Below are positions 1 to 4,842 of a DNA stretch of 7,035 nucleotides, in pieces. This DNA is from Chloroflexota bacterium (GTDB lineage Bacteria > Chloroflexota > Dehalococcoidia > DSTF01 > RBG-16-68-14): assembly GCA_022573935.1 (NCBI GenBank), contig JACZTE010000047.1, positions 1-7,035 on the forward strand. The letters are read 5' to 3'. Numbering within the stretch: the first letter of the stretch is position 1; each line of letters starts with the position of its first letter. The notes beneath the pieces were generated by a model. The model saw only the letters and a program-made list of their open reading frames with translations, did no database searches and was not told where the DNA came from. The position numbers and the translations under genes are program-made.

Positions 1-197
1 AGGAGGTGAAGCGCCTCACGAAGAAGGGCATCATCATCAACACCTTCATGCTGGACCGGAACTACTATCTGAAGGAGTTCGTCAACCAGATGGCGAAGAT
101 CAACAAGGGGCGCGTCTTCTACACCACACCCGACAATCTAGGGCAGTACATCCTCGTCGATTATGTCAAGAACAAGCGCACGCGCATCCGCGAGTAG
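1..197 (+). CDS. VWA-domain protein, C-terminal fragment
   Basis: The reading frame is open from the left edge (first full codon at 3) to TAG at 195-197, so only about the last 64 residues are present. The GTG at 6 is in frame but is unlikely to be a start, because the sequence around it reads as the middle of a folded domain. The fragment has the look of the last strands and helices of a von Willebrand factor A (MIDAS) domain: a buried strand GIIINTFML, then a helix (YYLKEFVNQMAKINKGR), then a strand-turn (VFYTTPDNLGQYILVDYV) and a basic tail. I associate this ending with VWA proteins that accompany MoxR/Mg-chelatase-like AAA ATPases, but that partner and the metal-binding DxSxS motif lie outside the window. 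The family call rests on recognition of a fragment and is moderately sure. The gene converges on the VOC gene with a 15-base gap. Confidence 0.7.
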   Translation, partial: EVKRLTKKGIIINTFMLDRNYYLKEFVNQMAKINKGRVFYTTPDNLGQYILVDYVKNKRTRIRE

Positions 198-220
198 CGG
201 AGAACGCCACCCCTACTCGC
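190..220. terminator. Inverted repeat spanning both stop codons of a convergent pair
   Basis: The arms GCGAGTAG (190-197) and CTACTCGC (213-220) are perfect 8-base complements. Two further pairs follow inside, after one mismatch (199-200 with 210-211), leaving a loop of about 9 bases. The left arm ends with the TAG stop of the VWA gene and the right arm contains the TAG stop of the VOC gene on the other strand. Either transcript would form the stem at its end. Neither side has a T-tract, so this is a possible bidirectional 3'-end structure and not a canonical intrinsic terminator. Confidence 0.4.
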
Positions 221-626
221 CCCACTTGCCCTCGTAGAGCTGGAAGAGCACGCCGCCGGAATCGCCCGGGTGGACGAAGACCTCCTTATAGCTGCCGTGT
301 GTCCGGCCACCGAACGGTTTGTAGCCAAACTCCTGCAACGCCTGCGTCGCCTTCTCCGCGTTTTCGACCTGGAAGGTAATGTGGTGCAGGCCGGGGCCGC
401 GATCGCGCAGGAAGCCGGCGATGAAGCTGTCGTCGTCCGAGGGCTCCAGCAGCTCCCATTGGGCGCCACCGCCGGGAATCTCGAGCGCCACGCCGTTATA
501 GCCAGCCCCTGGGTTCTGGAAGCGACCGACGACTCGCATACCGAACAGTTCCGTTAGCATCGGCAGGCGATCGTCCAGCTTCCAAACCGCCATGCAGATA
601 TGATCCATGCGTTTGATTCCCAGCAT
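213..626 (-). CDS. Methylmalonyl-CoA epimerase-like VOC (glyoxalase-fold) protein
   Basis: A 137-residue protein of the vicinal-oxygen-chelate superfamily with two beta-alpha-beta-beta-beta modules (about residues 4-60 and 78-132). Probable metal ligands are H9 (MDHICMAV), a residue in the QWELLEP strand (Q56 or E58), H81/H82 (GLHHITFQV) and E132 (LFQLYE). The IAGFLRDRGPGLHHI stretch and the ending HPGDSGGVLFQL are typical of methylmalonyl-CoA epimerase, which interconverts the (R) and (S) forms of methylmalonyl-CoA in propionate/succinyl-CoA metabolism. Length agrees with that family. Glyoxalase I or a dioxygenase-like role cannot be excluded, and no mutase gene is visible nearby. The ATG at 624-626 is preceded on the minus strand by a purine-rich GGGAGG (within 631-639). 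The gene converges on the VWA gene. Confidence 0.8.
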   Translation of the reverse strand: MLGIKRMDHICMAVWKLDDRLPMLTELFGMRVVGRFQNPGAGYNGVALEIPGGGAQWELLEPSDDDSFIAGFLRDRGPGLHHITFQVENAEKATQALQEFGYKPFGGRTHGSYKEVFVHPGDSGGVLFQLYEGKWGE

Positions 627-664
627 CGTGCCCTCCCTCTGAATCTACACTCGTGACCTCTGCG

Positions 665-694
665 ATTATAGAGAGAGCTGGAGTCTGACAACAA
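665..694 (-). promoter_or_regulatory. Putative sigma-70 promoter for the VOC gene
   Basis: On the minus strand a perfect TATAAT (plus coordinates 665-670) lies about 40 bases upstream of the VOC start codon. The best -35 candidates are TTGTCA (686-691, spacer 15) and TTGTTG (689-694, spacer 18). The -10 is strong and the spacing is slightly off for either -35. The surrounding bases 660-735 are clearly more AT-rich than the flanking genes, as expected for a divergent promoter region. Confidence 0.5.
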
Positions 695-733
695 GCATAT
701 ACGAAAAACTTCACAATGATTGACCGTAACCCC

Positions 734-761
734 TTGACAAGGAATCTGAGCATGGTACTCT
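734..761 (+). promoter_or_regulatory. Putative promoter of the riboswitch/zinc-ribbon unit
   Basis: A perfect TTGACA at 734-739, a 16-base spacer, and an extended -10 (TGG followed by TACTCT at 756-761). Transcription would start near 767-769. That leaves a leader of about 215 bases before the ATG at 985, which holds the whole riboswitch. The -10 hexamer itself is weak, but the TG extension and the perfect -35 compensate. Confidence 0.5.
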
Positions 762-823
762 GTTACTGGAATCACAATCACGGGTGGTCAGAGGATCATC
801 CACACTCCTGCCACGGAGGGGCG

Positions 824-938
824 GGACTGCCGAATCCATCCCGGAACGGGGGACCCACCACACTTGGGGTGAATCTCGCGCCAGCGAGTAGGGCACAGCC
901 TTTCAGCCCGAACCCGTCAGCTAACCCCGCAGGCAGCC
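824..938 (+). promoter_or_regulatory. c-di-AMP riboswitch aptamer (ydaO/yuaA type)
   Basis: Several hallmark segments of the ydaO-yuaA RNA occur in the right order: GAATCC (832-837), GGGGACCCA (849-857), TTGGGGTGAAT (864-874) and the diagnostic CCGAACCCGTCAGCTAACC (908-926), followed by CGCAGGC. The helices can be drawn by hand. P1 is 824-831 with 932-938 (one bulged A at 826). A small hairpin is CCCG(GAA)CGGG at 840-850. A variable hairpin is CTCGC(GCCA)GCGAG at 875-888. GGGC 891-894 pairs with GCCC 906-909. This RNA class binds the second messenger cyclic di-AMP and usually turns expression off when ligand is high, typically in front of cell-wall hydrolase or potassium/osmolyte genes. Here it lies in the leader of a small zinc-ribbon gene. 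Identification is by sequence motif only; no covariance-model score was computed. Confidence 0.92.
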
Positions 939-950
939 GAAAGGCTCGGC
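935..950 (+). promoter_or_regulatory. Candidate switching hairpin (expression platform)
   Basis: Directly after the aptamer, AGCC(935-938)-GAAA-GGCT(943-946), or alternatively GCCGA(936-940)-AAGGC-TCGGC(946-950), can fold into a short hairpin. Both versions use the bases that form the 3' strand of P1 (932-938), so P1 and this hairpin exclude each other. No T-tract follows, so control by intrinsic termination is unlikely. Control of translation or of Rho access is the better guess. Confidence 0.35.
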
Positions 951-984
951 ACACGTCTTGGACCGCACGAAGGAGGACTTTGTC

Positions 985-1194
985 ATGACCAAGATGGCCT
1001 TGCCTCGCGTCTGCCCACGCTGTCGGGGCTCCATGATCCCGGAGCGGGACTGGTACGGCGAGTACAGCACCTGCCTCTGCTGCGGGTACGTACGCGAAGC
1101 CGTCTCCACTCCGCCAATCGACTTGCTTGAGGAGGAGACCAACGGTCACCGCCAGCGGCGGCGGCAGCCTTCCCACGGCAAGATACGGCTCTAG
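985..1194 (+). CDS. Small zinc-ribbon protein under riboswitch control
   Basis: A 69-residue protein. The start at 985 is chosen because AGGAGG (971-976) sits 8 bases upstream; the in-frame ATG at 958 has no such site and would place the Shine-Dalgarno sequence inside the gene. C10-P-R-C13 and C30-L-C32-C33-G make two zinc knuckles 16 residues apart, the arrangement of a treble-clef/zinc-ribbon fold. The tail from about residue 50 is polar and very basic (HRQRRRQ). There is no signal peptide or membrane segment, so it is probably cytoplasmic. I do not recognise a named family; nucleic-acid binding or protein-protein contact is the usual role of such ribbons, but that is inference. The gene stands alone between its riboswitch leader and an intrinsic terminator, so it is the only gene the c-di-AMP switch would control. 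Confidence 0.8.
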   Translation: MTKMALPRVCPRCRGSMIPERDWYGEYSTCLCCGYVREAVSTPPIDLLEEETNGHRQRRRQPSHGKIRL

Positions 1195-1224
1195 CCAGCC
1201 TCACCAGCCTTCGCGTAGCATGCA

Positions 1225-1266
1225 CGGCGAAGCCCCCAGCACCGGGGTGCTTCGCCGCCTTTATTT
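1225..1266 (+). terminator. Intrinsic terminator of the zinc-ribbon gene
   Basis: CGGCGAAGC (1225-1233) pairs perfectly with GCTTCGCCG (1249-1257). The stem continues with CCCC (1234-1237) against GGGG (1244-1247), with one bulged T at 1248, and closes on a 6-base loop. The T-rich run CCTTTATTT follows at 1258-1266. This is a strong Rho-independent terminator 30 bases after the stop codon and isolates the riboswitch unit from the genes downstream. Confidence 0.85.
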
Positions 1267-1442
1267 CGAGAACCAGTACGGAAAAGCGTGTCTGAACCCC
1301 GGAATCACCTCGGTAAATAAGAGTTTCTCCCACACCATTAATAGGGATTCTCCTAATGGAGCAGCATGGCCACTTCCGCGTACGATGCGACTATCAGCAC
1401 TCGCTCTGCTGAAGAAGTGAGCCGGACGCAAGGAGGAGCGCC
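1267..1442. promoter_or_regulatory. Gene-free leader with an operator-like inverted repeat
   Basis: This gap of 176 bases holds no convincing ORF. Its most noticeable element is the inverted repeat CCATTA (1335-1340) / TAATGG (1354-1359), with a possible inner GGA/TCC pairing (1345-1347 with 1351-1353), in a locally AT-rich patch from about 1312 to 1360. This could be an operator or an RNA hairpin. I could not find a convincing -35/-10 pair for the downstream gene here, so its promoter is unassigned. The 3' end carries the AGGAGG Shine-Dalgarno sequence at 1431-1436. Confidence 0.35.
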
Positions 1443-1664
1443 ATGGAACGACAGACGAGCTCATGCACCCACCATTGGATACTCGGGGCACCCCACTACG
1501 GGACGGTGGAGGGCGCTTGCCGTCGCTGTGGCGCCAGCAGGACCTACCCCGCTGGACTGGAGTTGCCGGAAGCCGTTCCCGATTACGACGAGCTGGCAGA
1601 TGGCCCTGAGGCATTCGCCAAGCAGATGGCGACGCGAGAGGAACGCGCCGTAGCTAAGGTATGA
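1443..1664 (+). CDS. Small zinc-knuckle protein (CxHH...CxxC)
   Basis: A 73-residue protein starting at an ATG 6 bases after a strong AGGAGG (1431-1436). Potential zinc ligands are C8 and H10/H11 (CTHHW) with C26 and C29 (CRRCGASR), about 14 residues apart, giving a compact Cys-His/Cys-Cys knuckle. The core pattern C-x-HHW-x(n)-G-x-CRxCG-x-x-R recalls small conserved proteins I associate with Chloroflexota and Actinobacteria, without a known function. The second half (LPEAVPDYDELADGPEAFAK) is acidic and probably helical or disordered. It is transcribed in the same direction as the two-component operon starting at 1771, with a 106-base gap that has its own candidate promoter. It differs from the zinc-ribbon protein at 985 in ligand set and sequence, so the two are not simple duplicates. 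Confidence 0.75.
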   Translation: MERQTSSCTHHWILGAPHYGTVEGACRRCGASRTYPAGLELPEAVPDYDELADGPEAFAKQMATREERAVAKV

Positions 1665-1682
1665 CAGTCGGACGGCGCGATA

Positions 1683-1718
1683 CGGCAGCTTGGCATAGCT
1701 AGGCCGTTGTGGTAGCGT
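1683..1718 (+). promoter_or_regulatory. Putative promoter and stem-loop ahead of the two-component operon
   Basis: TTGGCA (1690-1695), a 17-base spacer and an extended -10 (TGG followed by TAGCGT at 1713-1718) resemble the promoter at 734-761, including the same TGGTA step. An inverted repeat overlaps the -35: CGGCAGCT (1683-1690) against AGCT(AG)GCCG (1697-1706), with loop TGGCAT. It could be an operator, or the 3' hairpin of the preceding gene. No T-tract follows. Confidence 0.35.
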
Positions 1719-1770
1719 CGCCCCAGAATCGATGCAGCGTACACAGGATAGACGAGGAAGGAGCGCAAGG

Positions 1771-2550
1771 ATGGCCACCGAACCAGGCAAGCCAATTACT
1801 ACACGTAGGACGAGTGTCAGTGAACGACCGAGTTGGACCCGAGCGGGCAGCCAGCGCATTCGAATCTTGATCGTAGATGACCACGCAATCCTTCGGCAGG
1901 CCCTTCGCCTGATGCTAGAGTCTGAGCCGGAGCTGGAGGTCATCGGCGACGCGGCTAACGGTCGCGAGGCGGTCGCCATGACAGAGAAGGAGATGCCGGA
2001 CGTGGTGCTCATGGACATGGTCATGCCCGGCCTCAACGGCCTGGAGGCCACTCGCCAGATCCGTAAGCGCTGCCCCAAGACCCGCGTCCTCATCCTCACC
2101 GGCTACATGGAGGACGAGCAGATCCTCTCCGCCCTACGCGCCGGCGCTGCCGGCTACGTGGTGAAGCGCTCCGATACGGAGGAGTTGCTGCTGGGCATCC
2201 GCGCAGTGCATCGAGGGAACAGCTACTTCAGCTCCGCAATCTCCGATGGCGACGCCATCAACCAGTACCTCTGGCAGGCCAAGCAGGAAGATGGCAAGGT
2301 AGGCTATGACTTGCTTACCAGCCGTGAGCGAGAGGTGCTACAGCTCATCGCCGAGGGGCACTCGAACCAGCGTATTGCGCAGGAGCTGTTCATCAGCGTG
2401 AAGACGGTAGAGGCCCATAAGGCCCACATCATGAGCAAGCTCCACGCTCGCAATCGCACGGACCTCATTCGCTACGCGCTGCGCAAGGGCCTGGTCGGCC
2501 TGGACGCGCCGCCCGACGTCCTGGAGAGCGAAACCGAGCAGGCAGGTTAG
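1771..2550 (+). CDS. NarL/FixJ-family response regulator (REC-LuxR HTH)
   Basis: A 259-residue transcription factor. The ATG at 1771 is preferred because a purine-rich GAGGAAGGAG lies just upstream (about 1754-1763); an in-frame ATG at 1732 lacks such a site. After a polar 29-residue extension, the receiver domain spans about 30-148: acidic pair D36-D37, phosphoacceptor D82 (VVLMDMVMPG), T110 (LILTG) and K132 (YVVKRS). The C-terminal LuxR-type helix-turn-helix (about 181-240) contains LLTSREREVLQLIAEGHSN and IAQELFISVKTVEAHKAHI, both canonical. Phosphorylation of D82 should release or dimerise the DNA-binding domain to control promoters. It is the first gene of a probable operon with the small protein, the kinase and a second receiver. 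Tandem TAG stops end it. Family assignment is secure; its target genes are not visible. Confidence 0.95.
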   Translation: MATEPGKPITTRRTSVSERPSWTRAGSQRIRILIVDDHAILRQALRLMLESEPELEVIGDAANGREAVAMTEKEMPDVVLMDMVMPGLNGLEATRQIRKRCPKTRVLILTGYMEDEQILSALRAGAAGYVVKRSDTEELLLGIRAVHRGNSYFSSAISDGDAINQYLWQAKQEDGKVGYDLLTSREREVLQLIAEGHSNQRIAQELFISVKTVEAHKAHIMSKLHARNRTDLIRYALRKGLVGLDAPPDVLESETEQAG

Positions 2551-2586
2551 TAGCGGCCGATAGGTCAACCACCACCAGACTGAAGC

Positions 2587-2922
2587 ATGGATGTACTGAG
2601 TACTATGGCTACACCACCATTCGCCGAAGCGCCTACCGCCCGAGCTAGACGAGGCTCACTGCGCGGTGTCTACCTGCGACGGCTGCGGCGCATGGTGCGC
2701 CTCCGCCACCAGCACAGCCAGGACCTGAATCAGCAAGGGCTCCGCCTGCTCGATCGGTCAATCTTCGCCGCCTACTGCGACTGTCGGGACGCCGGTGCTG
2801 GGCACAAGGCCCGCGATGTCCTGGGTGAAGTGGACTTCCCTACCGATGAACGGGCCGGCGATAATCCAGTCAGCGCGCCCAGCATTGGCGGCGGCGAACC
2901 GGTGCCTCGGTCAGAAGGATAG
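2587..2922 (+). CDS. Hypothetical 111-residue protein within the two-component operon
   Basis: I do not recognise a family. The first 20 residues are poorly structured. A strongly basic segment follows (RARRGSLRGVYLRRLRRMVRLRHQH, about 19-43). Next is a probable helical core LNQQGLRLLDRSIFAAYCDCRDAGAGHKARDVLGE (about 48-82) with a Cys pair in YCDC, and then a disordered acidic Gly/Pro tail. It has no membrane segment. It lies 36 bases after the first response regulator and ends 12 bases before the kinase, all on one strand, so co-transcription is likely. The start is uncertain: ATG 2587 has no clear Shine-Dalgarno sequence, an in-frame TGA at 2581-2583 forbids an earlier start, and ATG 2605 is the next option. 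The basic helix and its position suggest an accessory partner of the signalling proteins or an RNA/DNA-binding factor, which is only a guess. Confidence 0.65.
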   Translation: MDVLSTMATPPFAEAPTARARRGSLRGVYLRRLRRMVRLRHQHSQDLNQQGLRLLDRSIFAAYCDCRDAGAGHKARDVLGEVDFPTDERAGDNPVSAPSIGGGEPVPRSEG

Positions 2923-2934
2923 GCAGGACGCGCG

Positions 2935-4239
2935 ATGGCCGTAGGAAAGGGAGTTCGGGAGAAGCGAAGCGGCACGGCCACCACGCGGGCCTCTATGGCC
3001 GCCGACACGGTGGGCTCAGGCAACGGTCCCGCGCTCCTGCGCACTGCAGCGCAGGAGCGGGCGCTCCGCCGAGCTGCATTCCAGATTTTCGCTCAGACGG
3101 ATGAGGAGGCGCTGCTCCGGGTAGCCCTGGACGCCGTCTCCACCCTGCTCCAGGTCGATGTCATCGCCCTCTTCCTCGCCTCCGACGACGGGGCCACGCT
3201 CCGCTGCCGGGCTATCCGGCGCCAAGACAGCGTACAGCAGCCGGCCTACGGGAGTTCGTCTGAAGATACCCTAGCCAGGGAAGTACTCCGCAAGCAGGCG
3301 CCTCGTCGTACCCGCTCGTGGTCGCCGCCGCAGGGCAAGCCATGCGCTTCGGCTCTGGCAGTCCCCTTCTCAGCCCAAGGCGACACGCTGGGCGTCCTCA
3401 TCGTCGGACGCCACGCGGCCTCTCGCTTCCGAAACGACCACGTCGCTCTGCTATCCGCGCTCGGCCAGGATCTGGCCCTCGCACTGCGACGCCTGCGGAT
3501 GCCCCTGGAGTTCGTCTCGAAAGCGTCCCACGAAATCCGGACGCCGCTCGCGGCGTTGCAAGGCTTTACGGAGCTGATGCTCTCTCGAGAGGTGTCGCCC
3601 AGCGTCCAGCGAGAGTGGCTCGGCCTAATGAACCAAGAGGCGGTGCGGCTGAGCGGACTGATCGAGGAGATGCTGGACGTGACCCGGATCGAGTCCGGCC
3701 AGGTACGGCTAACGCTTGCGCCGGTGCGGCTGGGCGACGTCATCGCGCGGGTTGCCCAACTGCTCAACGGCGATGGCCACCGGGTTCACCTGCTGGCCGA
3801 AGAGGCGCCAACCGTGATGGCTGACGGCAACAAGCTGACACAGGTGATCACGAACCTGCTGCGCAACGCTCTCGACTACTCGCAGCCTAAGCTCCCGGTA
3901 GAAGTGGAGGTGGCATCTCGCTGCCTGGCAGACGACGAAGCGACAACAGTGGTCGACGGGGCTTCTGTCGCAGCGGGACACCACTGCCGGCCCGCGGTCA
4001 GCGTTGCCGTCCGCGACCGGGGCATCGGTATGACAGCAGAAGAGCTACAGCACGCCTTCCGCCCGTTCCACAGGAGCGAGGCCTCCCGAGAGCTGGCGCC
4101 GGGTGGAAGCGGCCTCGGGCTCGCCATCGCCAAAGCCATCGTTGAACGTCATCAGGGCCACCTCTGGGCGCACAGCCGCCCCGGCCAAGGCAGCACCTTC
4201 GGCTTTTGCCTGCCCGCCGAGTCGAACGGAGCGTCCTAA
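2935..4239 (+). CDS. Soluble GAF-domain sensor histidine kinase
   Basis: A 434-residue kinase without transmembrane segments, so sensing is cytoplasmic. Domain order: a disordered N-terminus (1-40); a GAF-like domain (about 42-186, ending in LAVPFSAQGDTLGVLIVGR and a helix LLSALGQDLALAL); a HisKA dimerisation domain with H-box FVSKASHEIRTPLAAL, phosphoacceptor H199; and a HATPase_c domain with N-box NKLTQVITNLLRNALDYS (N307/N311), G1 box DRGIGM (D361), F-box FRPFHR and G2 box GGSGLGLAIAK. All catalytic motifs are intact. An insertion of about 30 residues rich in Asp/Ala/His (about 328-354) lies between the N-box and G1 strands. The start ATG at 2935 follows AGGCAGGA (2921-2928); an in-frame ATG at 2995 is an alternative. 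The stop overlaps the start of the next gene, indicating translational coupling to the single-domain receiver. The ligand of the GAF domain is unknown. Confidence 0.95.
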   Translation: MAVGKGVREKRSGTATTRASMAADTVGSGNGPALLRTAAQERALRRAAFQIFAQTDEEALLRVALDAVSTLLQVDVIALFLASDDGATLRCRAIRRQDSVQQPAYGSSSEDTLAREVLRKQAPRRTRSWSPPQGKPCASALAVPFSAQGDTLGVLIVGRHAASRFRNDHVALLSALGQDLALALRRLRMPLEFVSKASHEIRTPLAALQGFTELMLSREVSPSVQREWLGLMNQEAVRLSGLIEEMLDVTRIESGQVRLTLAPVRLGDVIARVAQLLNGDGHRVHLLAEEAPTVMADGNKLTQVITNLLRNALDYSQPKLPVEVEVASRCLADDEATTVVDGASVAAGHHCRPAVSVAVRDRGIGMTAEELQHAFRPFHRSEASRELAPGGSGLGLAIAKAIVERHQGHLWAHSRPGQGSTFGFCLPAESNGAS

Positions 4240-4634
4240 TGCCCACGATCCTGCTCGTCGACGATGAACCCACCATCCGCATCCTTGTCCGGGCGGCGCT
4301 GGAGGGTACGGGCTACCCCTTGTTAGAGGCAGCCGATGGCATCACCGCCCTGGAGCTGGCGCGAAGCGAACGCCCGGACCTTATCCTCCTGGATGTCGCC
4401 CTCCCTCGCCTGAGCGGGCTAGAGGTCTGCCGACAGCTGAAGGAAGACCCGGCGACCGCTGACACGCCCATCTTCCTGCTCACCGGCTTCGTGCAGCAGT
4501 CGGACCGCCAGGCGGCCATGGACGCTGGCGCGGAGGACTTCATCGCGAAGCCCTTCAGCCCCGCCGCCCTGGTGGCGCTTGTCCAGGACACGCTGCGCAA
4601 CCAGTCCCCGCGGCCTCTCGCAAACTCCGCATAG
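4239..4634 (+). CDS. Single-domain (CheY-like) response regulator
   Basis: A 131-residue receiver with no output domain. Acidic pair D8-D9 (ILLVDDEP), phosphoacceptor D52 (LILLDVALP), T82 (FLLTGF) and K104 (FIAKPFSP) are all present. Its ATG overlaps the kinase TAA in a TAATG junction, so translation is coupled and the two proteins should be made in a fixed ratio, which makes it a likely direct partner of the kinase. Without an output domain it must act by protein contact or as a phosphate sink or relay. The last 10 residues form a short polar tail. An in-frame upstream ATG at 4206 would overlap the kinase by 34 bases and disturb the receiver N-terminus, so it is not preferred. Confidence 0.93.
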   Translation: MPTILLVDDEPTIRILVRAALEGTGYPLLEAADGITALELARSERPDLILLDVALPRLSGLEVCRQLKEDPATADTPIFLLTGFVQQSDRQAAMDAGAEDFIAKPFSPAALVALVQDTLRNQSPRPLANSA

Positions 4635-4784
4635 CACTCGGCCACGCTTCTTCCTAACCGCACGGGCCAACCGCGCGCAGCATACCCCCTCTCGTTCACC
4701 CCAGCACCTGCCGATACTTACCCAGCGAAAGAGACGCTGAGGGCGCGCCCCTCATGCATCCTCCGCGCTTACCATCGCCATTCC
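4635..4784. other. Intergenic region between the receiver gene and csrA leader
   Basis: No ORF with a credible start is seen here. A short hairpin TGAGGG (4738-4743) / CCCTCA (4749-4754) could mark the 3' end of the two-component operon, but it lacks a T-tract. A perfect 8-base palindrome GGCGCGCC occurs within it (4742-4749) and again at 4809-4816. A GCCGATAC box at 4710-4717 resembles a flagellar sigma-28 -10 element but has no matching -35. The csrA promoter presumably lies in this stretch, and I could not assign it. Confidence 0.3.
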
Positions 4785-4840
4785 GAGGTGGATATGGACC
4801 CGCCTCCAGGCGCGCCGAAAGGCAAGGAGAGGGAAGAGGA
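4785..4840 (+). promoter_or_regulatory. Putative CsrA-binding leader of csrA
   Basis: Bases 4785-4791 pair with 4800-4806 over 7 base pairs (one G-U) and display an 8-base loop ATATGGAC, in which ATGGAC fits the CsrA loop consensus ANGGAN. About 30 bases downstream, the purine-rich ribosome-binding region (4824-4840) holds three more GGA triplets, the first as AAGGAG. GGA triplets occur in total at 4790, 4796, 4826, 4832 and 4838. A CsrA dimer bridging the hairpin and the ribosome-binding site would repress translation, the known mode of CsrA autoregulation in other bacteria. Binding here is inferred. Confidence 0.5.
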
Positions 4841-4842
4841 AT

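Noticed and set aside
716..988. Plus-strand ORF of 90 codons overlapping the riboswitch
   Set aside because: It would translate the conserved aptamer and overlaps the zinc-ribbon start. The nucleotide conservation is explained by RNA structure, and no ribosome-binding site precedes it.
796..1333. Minus-strand ORFs across the riboswitch and zinc-ribbon gene
   Set aside because: They run through the structured RNA and the terminator, show no motif, and conflict with the well-supported plus-strand unit.
1461..2099. Long minus-strand ORF (212 codons) antisense to the response regulator
   Set aside because: It is a shadow frame of the clearly real zinc-knuckle and receiver genes. Its translation is Ser/Arg-rich with no domain and no ribosome-binding site.
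3246..3824. ORFs on both strands inside the histidine kinase
   Set aside because: They are Arg/Pro/Ser-rich translations typical of alternative frames in GC-rich genes. The kinase frame has complete domain motifs.
4710..4717. GCCGATAC resembling the sigma-28 (flagellar) -10 element ahead of csrA
   Set aside because: No TAAA-like -35 lies 14-16 bases upstream. A similar GCCGATAG occurs at 2556-2563, also without a -35. About one or two chance matches are expected in a window of this size and composition.
4742..4816. Two copies of the palindrome GGCGCGCC 67 bases apart
   Set aside because: Short GC-only palindromes are common at this base composition, and the copies have different flanks. I see no evidence of a functional site.
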